Assembly: GCF_017654505.1 (NCBI RefSeq)
Contig: NC_054548.1
Coordinates: forward strand, 24,672,870-24,736,869
Source: Polyodon spathula
Taxonomy: Eukaryota > Chordata > Actinopteri > Acipenseriformes > Polyodontidae
DNA length: 64,000 nucleotides
Direction of reading: 5' to 3'
Shown here: one piece after another, positions 42,584 to 57,300 of the stretch
Layout of the letters: each line of letters starts with the position of its first letter
Numbering within the stretch: the first letter of the stretch is position 1
Notes under the pieces: model-generated
What the model was told of the DNA's origin: nothing
The model's database searches: none
Seen by the model: the letters and a program-made list of their open reading frames with translations, nothing else
Translations under genes and position numbers: made by a program

Positions 42584-45289
42584 CTTACCAAGTTCTTTCT
42601 TTTGAATAAATCTATCTTTTATACACCGTAATGAACAGACAAATAAAACATTACAAAACTAATGGCAAACAACGTAGGCACACTTAGACAAACTAAATTA
42701 ATCTTCTGGGTTGTTTGTTTACCAGTTTTATATACATTATATATTTTTAATACAGCTGTATTTTTAATTCACAAAAAAATGGTGTAAACCACAGTTTGGC
42801 GTAAATATAAACATGGCCCTTCTTTAATGTATAAATAATGTATATTTGTTAAGAAATACAGTCTTGTATATCAAGGGTAGGTGTACAGCAGTGGTCACAC
42901 AACAGAAACTTAGTAGTTAAAAAACTGGGTTACTGTGAAAAAGCTTACGGATTCAAGAACTAGCATGGACATGTGCCTGGTTCTTACAGAGCTGCCTCAG
43001 CTGTCTGTCACACTAACCACATACTGTAACTACTGTGTGCATTGAGTAAGCATAATGAAACACATTTGACACCAGCTTTGATTGCACTTGGAAGGGAAGC
43101 TAGGTGATATTAATACTATATTTCACACCCCTTTTTCAGTCTACTCACAAATGTCTGTTAAGGTTCTCTCTTGGGCAGAATCAACACCTGTCTTCACACA
43201 CAATGACAACTATAAAGTGTCCGCTTGTAATGTCTTATCAAAGCCTGTCAAAGATGAAATCCTCAGTGTCTGGTGAAATGTGTTCCAATGAGAAATAACA
43301 CAGAGGTAATGGTAGGTAGCTTGGTCAGCCATTCACAATGCTATGTAAGGTTACTTGTTACCTTAATTTACAATGCTTTCCAGTGCTTTACCATTCTTTC
43401 ACTGCTTTATTACACTTTGCAATACTTTTACTATGGGAAACTTTTCTAAAGGAACTGCAAGCAGAAACTCTTCTGCAGTCATTGCAGTGGAGACTCCTCC
43501 TGTAACACTGATCTTGTTGGGGGACACCTTGGGGATCATTAAAAACCCCACACTGACTGCCAACATTAAAGTTGTGATAAATAAGGTTTAAAACTCCCTT
43601 CTCATGTTCTTATTATTAGTGTCGCCTGATGAAGATGAAGCTGCTGTTTGTTGCTGCAAACTGCTAAGGTAGCCAGATAGTTTCTCTACAGTGTTTGAAT
43701 GATTGCATATCCTGAATGAATGTGAAAAACCAAGAACCGTGACTTTCTCAGCACAATAAAAGAGGGATCAATTATGTTAAAAAAAAAAGCTAGTCAGAGA
43801 AAATACGTCATATAACAGCCTTTAAATTATGCTTAATGGTTTATTTGTAAATGTTTTTCTTATCTTGATGTGTGCAGATAAAGCACTCTATCGTACTTTA
43901 AACTAATAACTGCTTGCTATTTGTTTTGTGGATAAGTAATCTTGAGTATGACAAATATTACATTGGTGTGTTGCTAACTGAACTTCTTGTATGTATTGTG
44001 TAAGTATAGAAATCTGTATCTAATGTACACAAATATATAATCTGCAACAAGAGTTTACCCCTGTGCGTTGCTTACATACAACATGTACACTGTGTAGTGC
44101 AATATTCTATAAAGTAGAATGGCATTCTTATAACATACCTAGAGCTGGTAACATGGTCAGCATCCACTTACACCTCAATCAAACTACACATACACACTGG
44201 AATTCACTTAGGCAGGCTTGAGTGTGTGCCAAAGAATGCCAATTCTGAGTTACCAAATTGCAATTCTCATCAAGAAGATTTATATTTAAGTTCTTAATGT
44301 GTTTAAAATAAAAAATAAGGCTAAAGTGAACACGTGAGCCAGTGAAAGGCACACGTGGTCACTGCAGTCATGGCTGATCCAGTAGCTGGATGTAACTGCT
44401 CTTCCCATGGTACAAGAGTCACTTTTAATAAATAACACAGAGAGTAAAACATGCGAGTTCCCTGTCGTTTTGCAATTCAAGGCAGCTATATAATGGCTGT
44501 GTGTGGCAATGTTGCCCCGCCCCTGGGTGTATTTTTGTGTTGTATGTTGCATGTAGTGTGTTAATGTTGGTGTAGTCATTGGTACACGGGATGTAATATG
44601 GGGTATGCACACTAGTGTTTAAAATGTTTATTTGTATTTAGGCACAAGGATTGCACAGCACTTCACGTGCAGGTAAAATGTAGTAATATGTGAGCACGGG
44701 GAATTGCACTTATTAATTCACGTGCAGTTGTACCGAGACTCCAATTGAATGATTGATTAGCAATCAAGTCTCGGTACAGCTGCATAAAAGCAGCATGTTT
44801 TCACTCACTCGGGGTGGTGTGTTCGGTGAGTGGAGAATGGGTGTGGAGAAGGAGAGTAAACAAAGTAAAATAACGTAAATAGAACTGTCTTGACTCACCG
44901 TGTTTGTTTGTCTGTTAGTCCACTGTTTCGTGTAGTGTTAATCTGTTTTGTTTGTCTGTTTATTTTGGCCTCAAGTGCCATGTGCTGGTTATTTAGCCTT
45001 TTTATTTTCTGTCTGTTTGATTATTAAACTGCGCATCAGCTCCTTCACCATTGCAAAACCTGCATTCTGTGTTGGTTCCTGTTTCTGGTCTGACGTCACC
45101 CACTGCAGTGGGGGTCGAGAAGAGCTACTTCCTTGTAGTGACCCCTGGGCAACGTCTCTGACGGCAAAAAGCTCTTCAAATCGAACTTACCATGCAATGC
45201 TTAAGCAAAGCAATGTTAGGCTTGGTTAGTACTTGGATGGGAGACCACCTGGGAATACTGAGTGCTGTAGGCTGCATGTTAAGCTCATA

Positions 45290-45332
<43 letters not shown>

Positions 45333-48300
45333 CGCACTAGCCGTCTTTGTGACACTGTGTAATGAAGTATTGCTTGCTATACACATAATAAAAGGAAGGT
45401 GCCATGTGGAAAATATTTGGCTTGAGATGGGAAGACCCCCTGTCTTGTAATCTTGGTTTAGAGTATCACTATTTTATTCCTGACACTCCATCCGTTATTT
45501 TATCAAGCTCAACAGACATTATAAAGCAGTTAGGCTCACTCTTCCTATATCTAAAACACTGAATATTTAGACATGTAGCAGCACACCATTAACTTCTGTG
45601 ACTATATCCTTCTGACAGAACTTTTCCTTTTACAGTCAGTAGAGCCGGGGAGTCTGAATCTGAATCTTGGACAAGTCAATGAATCTTTCAGTGCAACTGT
45701 ACCTCCCTGTCACTTGTAATGTTATACAAAGACACAGGACCCTAATCTGTCACTTGAGACCCTACTTGAAGCTGATCAACAGATCATCATTTTGAAATAC
45801 CGTTTTTTAAAACACTGATATGACCATGGATATTAAGTGTAAGCTATTTTCTTCTTTTAATTATACAGGGTGGTTAAAACGTCATCCAGACGCTGCACCG
45901 GTAGAGCAAGCGAAATTGTAAGTGGAGTTATCAGGTGATGGACCTGTTTATTAGCCAAGTGTATCTGTCCTTAAAATGCATCTGTTTAACACATCTTGAA
46001 AATAATACTGCACCACCATAGTCAGACTGTCATTTCATTCATACAGCAGAGATCATTAATTGTGGCAATCTGGTTCATGGCTCTGATTTTTTCCACATGT
46101 CATCTTTCCTCATTGTAGACAATCCTACAACTCTGAATTTTAAAATAAAAATCTAAAAAAAAGAAAAATAACTGATAACCTGAAAACTCAGGTTAGCTAC
46201 TAATTAGTTTTGGCTTCAGTCTTCAAGTAGCATGGTAGAAACAGCCAGGCACACTGATGTGGCTTTGTAAGTTTGAAAGTCTGAAAGCTGCACAGTGACT
46301 TACAGATGAATGTTCTTAGAACACTGTGACATTGACAGTACTGAGCTGGAGTTCCAATCCTGGCTCCTCTATCAATCCTGGACTGAAATCTGTAGGTAAC
46401 CAGTCGGGCAGTACACAGGGGCCTCTAATCCATGTGGTACTTACAGTACATCTCCATCAAACAATGCCAGGAGAGTGAAACCTAACAGTACCATTGGACT
46501 CTGGTGTTCCCTTCTCCTTTGAAAAAAATTGATTCATCTTCTTTTTCAGTTTCACACTATAAGGGAATCTCTGCTGGGTACAGTGTTCTGTAAAACACCA
46601 AAAACGAGGTTAAATAAAGAGCTTTTCAAAACCTCACATAAACATGCACGTGACTACCAAACAACTACACAGCAAAATCAAGAGATTGGTTAGTTCAGGC
46701 TGTAAAAAATAAACCACACAACCTATAGCATTACCCGGAATTAGAAATGTGCAATCAAGTGTACTGTACACCAGATTAAATATCTGTTGATTAATATTCA
46801 AAAACATGTCAGTGAGTTATCTTGCATACACATTGCCAAATTAAACGTAAAAGGTCCACAAATGAAAAATATACTTCATATTTGATTTCTCCGCATGACA
46901 GTACTGTATTAGTCTCAATTCATATACAGTACTCCCTCGCTATAACGCAGTTCTCGGGACACACACAATATGAGCATAAAACCAAAGAGCGTTATTAACA
47001 GGGGAGGGAGTGGAGGGCTCTGCAGGACACATAACACACATCTGACTAAAATACAAAATAAAATAACTCCCTCTCTATAATGCACATGTAGTGAAGCAAA
47101 AATTTAATTTTCAGTGAACTAACGATACATAAAGCACCATGTAATCAATGGTATATTTTTTACAAAAAAAAAAAAAAAAAGGTAACATTAGCAGTTTTAA
47201 AACTATAATTGGCCTGGCTAAACGATGGTCGGGAGTTCAGTTCAAAGTGACAGACAAGCAAACCAAGTGCGAGAAGGAGAACAGGTCGGGCGAAGGGAAG
47301 AGGGAATGGGCTTGCCCCAGGTTCAGTTGCCGGAGCGGGGCTGAAGCGAAGCTGAAGTGTCTCATCTCCTGGAGAAAGCTGCAGCTCCTCTCACAGCAAA
47401 AAAGTAAATACAGTAGGAAAGATAACCACATAATAGGCCTAATATTTATTTGGTTAGAAAACTAATATTAATAAGATGTCTGTGTTATAAAGTGCCAGCG
47501 CGGCTTTTCTTCAGTTCAGATACTGTATCAAAAGGGAGAGACAGAAACGGAAGTTACTGAGAAGTTGTTTACTGACTGAACACCACCGGTACTGTATTTA
47601 CTGTTGAAATATTGCATGAATCACTAGTATAGGGAATTGGGGGACTTGCTGTAGGAGTGTTATATCCAAGGCGCATTATAATCGACAGCCTTATAGCGAG
47701 GGAGCAATGTAATTATACTCTCACTCATTCAATACTAAATTAAAACTAAATTGCCTATCTTTGTAAGCTTTATTTTGTGCCTATAATTGGATGGCGATAA
47801 TCTTTTTTGTATGTTAAATGTGCTACAATAACAAAAAGTCAAGCTAATAACACAACATATTTTACAACTGAGTATTGCTTTGCTTCATGGAGGGGTACTT
47901 ATATTTTCCCGATTAGGTGTACAACAAACCTACAAGTAACTCACCGTCTTCCTGAGCTTCTCCCTTTCCCTCCTCCCATGCGCAGCGTGCATGCTGATAT
48001 CATGTGTGCCATCCCTTGTGTAGGAAAAATGCCTTGCTGAGGACTCCAGTGGCCTGTGCCGCTCGGCGTCTCTCTCCGAGTAAGGTGGCAATGAATCTTC
48101 CTCTTCGCGCCTGTAACTGGGAGATCGGTTGTAATTAATGTCGCCGCTCTTTTTGGAGCTGGATTTGAAGGGAGTCTCACAGTTGAAGCTCTCCTCCAGA
48201 CGTCTGCCCCTGGCTTTCTTTTCCAGAATGCTTGTTAGGTAGGTGTTGTCGTAGGCCCTGTTTGCAGTAGGGTACCGAGGCGGGTAACAGTCACTGAGGT

Positions 48301-51300
48301 CTCTCCTCTTAGAAGGAGGGCTGTACGGTTGCCCCCTGTCCGACTTGTAAAAGCCCTCCCGACTTCGGTCTCGCTTGCTGTAGTACTCGTCAGGGAAGGA
48401 CTCCTGGTACTGGTGCTGGTCCATTCTGGCTGGCTTGTCATCATGGTAATGGTGCTGGTCTCTGAATGGGGGTGGACAGTGTTCCTTGGTCTCGCAGTCC
48501 TGTCTGTAATCCAGCTCCGACTCCCTGTACTCAGAGCGCCTCCCTTTTTGATGGTAGGATTCTGCAAACTCCTCCAGCTCATCCAGAGACCCTGTGCGTC
48601 CACTGGCTGGCAACATTTTTCTCTGAAGATGCTCAGATCTGGGGTTCCACCTGCTTTTATAGGAACAAAACAGTACTCATCATTCTCCATGTCCCAAGCC
48701 AATGCTAGACAAGCTTCCTATTTAAGGACGGTTCAACATTGAATTATTTTTTTAAAGATATCTAAAGATATTTTATATATATATATATATATCTATATAT
48801 ATATATATATAGGATATATAATATAATTATTATATAGATATATATATATATAATCAGTACCCTAAATAACATTAATAACCAAAATTCTAATAAAATTGGC
48901 TGCTTATTCTTTCCTTAGGTACTGTAAGCCTGCATGCAGCCTGTAGCATTGAGGTCCACATATTTAACTATTTCTTCATATTTTGATAACCTGGTTGTTA
49001 AAACCAGTGCAAGGCAGTGCACCTTGCAATTGCTGTTTTGACACATGACAACATTTGCATATGTGGCAGATTTTTTTTTCTAATTTTACTTACATTCTCA
49101 ATTTCTTTGGCCAGCAACATCATTCAATCCCATACAGTACAGACTCCTATAGGTAAAGTTTATCATAAGTAAGAGAAGCCTTCCACCTAGTTTTCAGGTG
49201 GATTTGACAGGGTTAACGGACCACACCCCACAGAGCACAAGGGTGTGTATTCAGGCCCCAAATTACAAAGATAAGAAAGTGCTTCTCTGTGAGTGATTTT
49301 GTGATTAGCCTCAGTATTTTGAAGTGAGTGCTAAAGCCAATTAAGACTTATGTAATGAAGTGATATTCTCAGTGGATGTATTTCAAGTTCACTACTGACT
49401 GTGTGGTGTACAGTACTTATTACATAAAGACACACACACACACAGACACGCACATGCAGACACACAATTTCACATTACATTCCTATTACATTCCTCTTCA
49501 GTAAAGTATACTTGACTTTACTAAACTTAAGTTTGTATATATCAAAATGCTGTCTGTCTAAATTAGCATTTATATCTACCACCTCACTTTCACTTTCATT
49601 ATTTCTAATCTGCTATTATCCACATTTCAATCCACAATCATAATTACTATTTTAATTAAACATGTGCCTGCTTGGGATACAGACATTTTATCATTGAACA
49701 ACAGGCCTGCTATACCCAGTCCTCCTTCAGTGCCTTGAGATTTAGGGATATGCATATTCCTTAAGTGTCCAGCACTTGCATATAGCATATTAATAATACA
49801 TTGTATGCCAATAATACTGTATGTAACCTTCTATCATCAATGGGGGCATCCTATGAAAAAAGGCTCTTAAAAGCTTCTGTTTAATTATTTCTGTACACAG
49901 TGAAGCAATTTCTCTTTTGGAATAATACATAGGACATATTCCAGAAGAAAGCCATTTGTTTTGGAAAGAACTACTCTACTGTAAAACTCACCCATGTAGC
50001 ACCTGGGGCATTTGGAATTCAGTTTAACCTGTTAAAAGTCTCAATATCAAATTCAAATGTGATTGCTCTGTGAGTAAGGCAGTGAGAGTGGTGATAAGGA
50101 GGTTTTAATAATGAGATTTAATATAGTCGAGAGCCTAAGGTCTTGGGAGACTATGTTTAGCTAACTATTCTGTTTTGCAAATGTGGTTTTTTTTTTTGTA
50201 TTTTAGTATTACTAAGTTAGTCGACATTGTGGATGTATTTTATTTGCAGATTATTCTTACTTATGCATATCAAACTGTAACAACTATTAGAGATTTAACT
50301 GCAGTGTGTCGCAGAGGTTTTAAAACCACAGTTGGTGTAGGTGGTGCTGTTTTGTACTGGAACTCCTAATGGAAGTGGATATGATTTCTTTTGCACATCC
50401 TCATTGCTGACAGCGACAAAAGAGGCCCCAAAAAGTCTATTATATAACACCAGGTCCTCATGGTAGGGTGTGCTTAAATCCAGGTTAGCAGGAATGAAAG
50501 GTGAATGCTACCTGCTGTGGTACTGCTCTTCAGACCTGTTCATGCGCTGGGGGTGCCGGGCCGACTTCCTCACGTGGGCGGCTGCAGTGGGGGTGAAGGC
50601 AGGGTCGTCATCTCGGTCACCGATTGGTGGAAGAGCCTTTTTCTGAGCCCGCCGGTAGGACTGACGGAAATCAGCGTCCCCTTCGTGAAGAGAACTCAGC
50701 TCTGACATGGTGCTGGCTGTCGAGACATGAGGCATACAGCACACAGCCATCCGTTAGCTACGGTCAGACAAACTGGCCTACATTAAGGGGTGCGGTAGGT
50801 CTGAGCTTGGCATGTATCCATTTCAAAACAGTTAAAGCGGATGAAACTTCTAAACTATGTTAATGGATATTTTAATGGATAACAGCATATCCCATATACT
50901 ATGTGTCTTATCAAAAGTAGAAACAAAAAAAACATTACAGTCACAGGCAGGAGAAGTGGTGTATTGTTTTTACAAAGCAAGGTCAGCCTCATGTTAGCGA
51001 CTTCAATGTACTGATTCGAAGTTCTGTGCATCTCTAGGTTCGTGTTATGTTTTAACAAGCTATAGTTTGCAGTATGCTATTGATTTACAATGAATGGAAG
51101 CTACACAGCTGCAGGGTTCTTTTTATATACTAGTGTTTAATTTCTTCCTTTACAGGCAGTGAATTGGTTCTTGCTGTAAAAAAAAAAAAAAAAAAGGGGA
51201 AACCTATTCAGGTTTGACACTCATGACATCAGTTCCCTAAAGCACCAGGGCCACATAAAGCAATCAACACTTCACAATGCTTGACTTGTAAGCCTTCATT

Positions 51301-54300
51301 GATTTCAGAAGCTATTACAAACAGTACATGACTGGCATGCATTTACAGATAGTTTTACGGTTAGATTTCAAGAAGACTGCGTTTTCCTCGAGTTCTTGTG
51401 AATCACTAACCCGGGGAGCCTTGTTGTGTGGAGTCAGATCATCTCACATGCTCGTGTTGATGAAAATCTTGAAAGTCAAGTCAAAGTATGCCTTACATTT
51501 CTCATACGTTCTCTTGGCAGGATCAAACTGAGCAAGCTCCTTTTCTACGTAGTACAGAACCTTCATACAGTCCTGTTCCTTATTGGCCTGGATTCGGTAG
51601 CCACTGCGAACTGGGGACAGAACAATAAACAATGCGGACATGTGATAAAAAAAAAACATCTTCCTCACTTAAAAGGGAATAAACTTTAAGGGTTTTTCCG
51701 ACTCTCATAAGTTAGGTTACAGAATGCTGCACAACACAACCCAGGCTTCTTTCAGCTACAGAATTAAGGGAGCCACACTTCAAAATAAGTGTTCAAAACG
51801 AATTAATGATCGGGATGGCGTGGGCTGACTTTATTTAGACATAATTACTTTTCAATTACCAACATTTATTATATATTACCACAATAGGCATGTTCCTCCC
51901 CCAGTTACAGTGGTTCCCGTTACCACGGACTAATACAGTGCATGTTCCTGGGGTTACTATTTTTCTATGTAAGCAAATCAACTGTAACTTGTAAATCCCC
52001 TGGTGAACCATCAAGTTCCACAGTGCTCTGTAGAAGTTCTTACACAGAAGCCCACCATTGGTGCTGTTTCAAAGCACTGCAGTGCTGACAATGAATGTGT
52101 TATTTCAGCAGCAACTAGTATTTACCATTTCTAGTTTGAGTTCAGCAGCTTACATTAATCCAGTGCTACAGCAGACCAATTAAAAGCTTTGCATTAAGTT
52201 TTTAATCAAAGCATTATTATGGCATTGCTGTTTCCTTGCAACAGGTTCTGACGCAGTGCATGGTAACGGGAATCCTGGTGAATACAGCAATCTGTTTTTT
52301 CCTGGATCCCCATAGGTAGTGAGTCCAGACAGCAACACAAGAAGCTGTAGCACCTGCAGGGCCTGCTGTACCCTGGGTTTCCCTTTAGACCAGACACATG
52401 TCATATTCATCCCACAACTCCTGGAAAGTGATGGTAAACTTGAATTAAATGTTTTATCTCAAGCCCTGTACTGTTTTCTATATGCATTGGTCAGTTCAAA
52501 TTCATTGATGGTCATGGCATTTAGCTGTAAAGTTAGTTAGACATTTAGTCAGTTAGACATTTAGGAGGACTACACGTCATTCTGATGATATAGCGCTATT
52601 GAAGGCACTAGCCAAAGGCAGCTGACACGATTCAAAAATAGACCTAGAAAAATAGTTCTCTCTAATTAATAAATTAGGCAGCAGTCTTTTTTTTATCCCT
52701 CCTTAAATTTATAAAAGACAAACAAGAACTGGATTTCTCCTCTGTGTTTTTTATGTAAAAGATATGCACAAAAAAATATTCATATTGCATTTAACAAAAC
52801 ACAACATGACCCACACCTTTCCCTTGCTGCAGGCATCCTTTAGGCTGACTAGATATAAACTAATAAAATGTCAATTTACTAGTTACAAATACAAACCAGT
52901 TATCTACTGTGCCACTTATAAAACGTCAGACAGCAGTGACTAGTTGTGACAGGGTGCAGCCTGTCTATGTGTTTTTGTGGTGTTTAGAGTGGATGTGAGT
53001 GAGTCTGCAGGATGGATCTGAGTAAATGAATTTGTGTGAGGAATGCGTGGAATGTGCCCGGACTAATGAGGTGTTAATTAATCAGTTAGTCCAGGCACCT
53101 GTATAAAAAGAGAGTGGTTGAGTAAGAGTAAAAGAGCAAGAGGACCTGTTTGGTAGCAGCGAGTGAGAGTATGTTAGCAGTGTTTTTGTTAGCTGTTTAT
53201 TAGTCATTGTTTAGATTGTTTTATGTGTCTTTATTTGGCCATCGTGCCCTTTTGGTTTGTGTGTTGATTATTATTTAAGTGTTTTATTTGCTGCACTTTC
53301 TGACTGAGTCTCCTCACTTTGGCTACCCTGCAACAGTTTGTGTCAGCAGAGTGATAGCGCCCTCTGGAGACTCAGTGCAGTTTTTTTTGTTTGCTTTGTT
53401 GTTAGGGGGGGAGAGCAGGCAGCAGCAGAAGCTGCAGCAGCAACAGCTGGAGGACTCAGCCAGCCAGCTTGTTCCCATGGTGCTCCTATGCGGGAAGGCG
53501 GACCACCGCTGGCAGGTATGTCCAGATGGGCCACCGGCTGACTGATGTGGTCGCTGCGAGGAGGAGAGGCACAACTGGGTGGGATGCCCGTATGTGCCGG
53601 CCCAGCCATCCGCAGCAACACCGGTAGCTCCAGTGCCACCGGGTTTACCCTCATCATCTGGGATTGGTCGATGGACGCGGAGGGGGGCCGCTTGGGCGAC
53701 CTCCCGCTGGCTATCAACATGCTGTGGTGTCGAGATGGCGAGCAATGGGAGGTCTGGGAGAGACAGCACCACCCAGCGTCCCTTTACGATAGGACAGCCA
53801 TGGTGCTATGTTACCTGGCTGAAGATATGGCAGAGATACCATCATTCCAGGTACCAGAGTGGATGGAGCTGCCATCCTGTGAATCAGAGGAGCCATTGTT
53901 GCCATCCCAACAGCTGGAAGGGGAGGTGCCATTGCTGCCGTCTCAAGAGCCGGAAGGGGAGGGGCTACAGTCCTGTGAGCTGGAGAGGGAGGAGCGGGAG
54001 GCCAAACCCCCAGATTTTTTTTTTATTTCCTGCTGAAGGGAGCCTTGTGGAGATGCTCACCCCCAGGGACAGGGTGCAGCCTGTCTGTGTTTTTGTGAGA
54101 GCACCTTTTTGGCAGTGGTGAGTATGTTAGCGGTGTTTTTGTTAGCTGTTTATTAGTTATTGTTTTGTGTGTCTTTATTTGGCCATTGTGCCCTTTCTGT
54201 TTTATCTGTTTTATTATTTAATTAAAAGTATTTTATTTGCTGCACTTTCTGACTCTGAGTCTCCTCACTTTGGCTACACTCCACAATAGTATACTCCCTG

Positions 54301-57300
54301 AAAACGGAACACAAGACCCCCCTGCATACCTTACACACATTCTTCAAATTCCAGTCAAGCAGCAGAACACACTGACTGTTACTTGACTCATTATATATAT
54401 ACACACAACAAAGTTCAAACATTGCTCACAAGGGCAAAGTTGTATGTTTCAGCTAATCGGCCTCCGATCCAAACAGAATCAAAGTCATTTTGCTGTACAT
54501 GCTAGTACAGCAGAAACAGCCAACACATCCCCAGCACGAATCAACTGGGTGCGAGTTATTGCTTCTCAAAGAAAAGAATTGAAATCAATCAGCCATGACA
54601 CAATAAACAGAACCACACAGTTCAAGAATAACTGGAGGACTAACACATGTACAATGAGGACTTTCACTATAATATTATAGTTGAGCTTTTATAGAAACCA
54701 AAAGCTAAGTTTAGCTGTGAAAGCAGGTTTTTCACCACTGTACTTTAAGTACACATAATGTATCATAATAGAGCAACGTAAAATACAGTATATTATTCCT
54801 AAGTAATTTACATTCTTGCAGTCTCATTGCAACTAAAAAAAGCATGGAATTGATGACCCTTAAATATAAGAGATTACAACACAAAATAAGGTCTCTGTTG
54901 TAACTACAGTACCTCACAGCAGCCCATAAACCAATATTCTGGACTGGGAGATTTCCAACCCACCTTCTATTCTACACTTCTCACACGGTCCTGAGCATTA
55001 ACTATGAAAACAAAAAGGTTTCTAAGAAACAAGGTCGAGTTAAGTCAACCTCTCCTCTAAAAACACATAACCCTGTACGTTACTAAATAGATCAGATTTA
55101 GAATTTATTTTATTTTATTTAGATACAAGTTTTTCTCCTCTAATTTAAGTTAAAGACAATGGTTACATACAAGCATCTGAAGCTAGTTTGTTGTATTTAT
55201 GCACATGTGGTTCACAGTTGAGGAGGGCCCCACACATGAATGCAACACACAATGCAGGGTGGGGACTGGTTTGTCTTTTAAGCAAAGCCTGGCTTGGTAC
55301 CATTGTACCCCGACTGGGCTATTCTAAGGAAGAGCATGGCTATTGTCACACACTGTTCGGACAAGTCCCTTTTGTGCTATAAGTCATTAGATCCTTTTGC
55401 ATGGAAGGCCTCAGTTGCAAGGGTGTGCGGTTCTTTGATGGACCCAGATTCAGTTAAAATGTGTTTGCCCACTGCTGATGGGAATGAGAATGTAGAGAAG
55501 GGAGCCCAGCTAACAAGATTTAAGTTTTTGCAGGTATCAGGCTTTTAAAGACTGTCACCCACACCTGTGAGCAGAAACTGACCCAAGACTGTCACAGCTA
55601 CTGGAAGCAGGCTGATCTTTGGGATACAAATTGAACATTTATGAAACTGCAACAAATATTGTAATGACTGTAACGTGTTTTAGAAAACATTTTTAGCAGA
55701 TCTGCATAGGCCTGTCATGGTGTTCGCAGAACCAGTTCGAGCTGAGCCTGGCGCAGAGTTCAAATCCTGTTGGGAACGTGCCAAGTTCAAATCCTGTTGG
55801 GAACGTGCAGAGTTAATAGACATGGATTGGATGATTTAAACTGGCCTGTATTGACTGAAGTAATATGATATACTCTGTCAATAATTATAGTAATACTGTA
55901 TATGTTCCTTTCAAAAAGATCTGTATACTCAGTAGAAAACAATGGATAGCTGTTGTATGCAGTCTATGAAAGCCCCTGCTGGAAGGAGGCAAACTTGGCA
56001 GGCTCTTATCATAAGGCCTTGTTATCATATTCCAGTTTTATGAGAAAAAGTAGCTTCTTTTGTTACTTTACTTTCATTACTTCATGTCTCTTATTAATCA
56101 ACACCAAAAAATTGGCAAAAGGCTAGGTTGTCTTAAAACCTGCTTCAACTGGATTTTGTTTTATGAACAGACTTAATTCAGTAAAATAACATTAACTGTT
56201 ATACTGAAGTAACTGAATTAGAAATACATGTTATAAAATTATTTAAAGTTAAACTGTTATACAAACAGTATTATTGTTGAAAGAACATATTACAGTTAAA
56301 ACTGTACTAACTGACACTGTCAGAATATTGTAATAATTGTGTTTTAAAGACTATAAAGCCAGCATACATAATATTGCAGCAAATTATGAACAGGTTACAA
56401 TGATCTGAACTAAGAAAACTGAACAAGTGTTAATGTTAGAAAAAAAGCTTGTCTATGTGCCTTTGTCATTCGTGCACATACACTCTTGGAAGCCTGTAAT
56501 CTTGAAAGAAGCAGGTATCTGCGAGAACTAAACAGAGGCTAGATATTGCAAATTAGCAAAAACAAAAGGGTAACTGTTTTTAGACAGAACGATATTTGAA
56601 CCTAAAAAGACCTATTTGATTTTATTTGATTGTGTTGTTACTAAACATAGAGGTTTTAAATAAAAACAAACATATCCTGATCTAATAATAGCGTGACAAA
56701 ACTCTGAAGAGAAATAATATGTTTTAAGTATTTTGGTCTATTAAGAAACATAATATTTAAACTAACAAGTGTTTTTGCTTGTTTAAGGCTCTGAATACAA
56801 ATAGACTGTAAAAGCAGGAGCAATCATTTAATTGAATCAATTTAAGAATTAGTTCAGTTTCTTTCTCCAACTAAACAATTTGTTTTTAGACATTACAATA
56901 TCCACTAAATTAAAGAATATAAATGTTTAGTTTATATAAAGGTTTTACTGCAATAAAAGACAGGAACTGGTTACAATATTACAGATAAAGTGTAAACTGT
57001 ATTCAATAATTTTAGTACACAAAAAACCTACATAAAAATAGCCTTGCCCTTATCTGCTTGCAGGCAGAGCGGTTCTAGATATGGAAGGATCTTTTTGGCA
57101 ATTTTTACTTGTAGTCCACAATTTTGAATCCAAGCTCTTTCTATGATAAGAAAACCTGGCAGTAGAAAGGAGCTTTACACGAATAAGGGAGCTGTGTCCA
57201 GTATCAGATTATCAAATAAGTAGCGACTTTGGGAGAAAAAAAGACTTAATGCAGTGATTCTGGAGAAGCGATTACAATGGTGTTTCATATTAATCAAAAC

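Larger units (their letters stand above)
42584..47944 (-). other. probable last ildr2 intron (if 42551-42583 is an exon)
   Basis: 5.4 kb holding an LTR candidate, a 5S rRNA pseudogene, (TA)n and a Tigger-like MITE. 42600-44490 and 45340-46900 show no supported feature. Confidence 0.3.

Noticed and set aside
48329..48742. 137-codon plus-strand open frame over the ildr2 tail exon
   Set aside because: Antisense shadow of a real exon with no family features.
53323..53772. Minus-strand frame of 149 codons in the LTR element
   Set aside because: Antisense of the gag-like region; the plus strand carries the zinc knuckle.
55740..55815. tRNA-like B box in a short duplicated segment
   Set aside because: No A box or cloverleaf; treated only as possible SINE debris.
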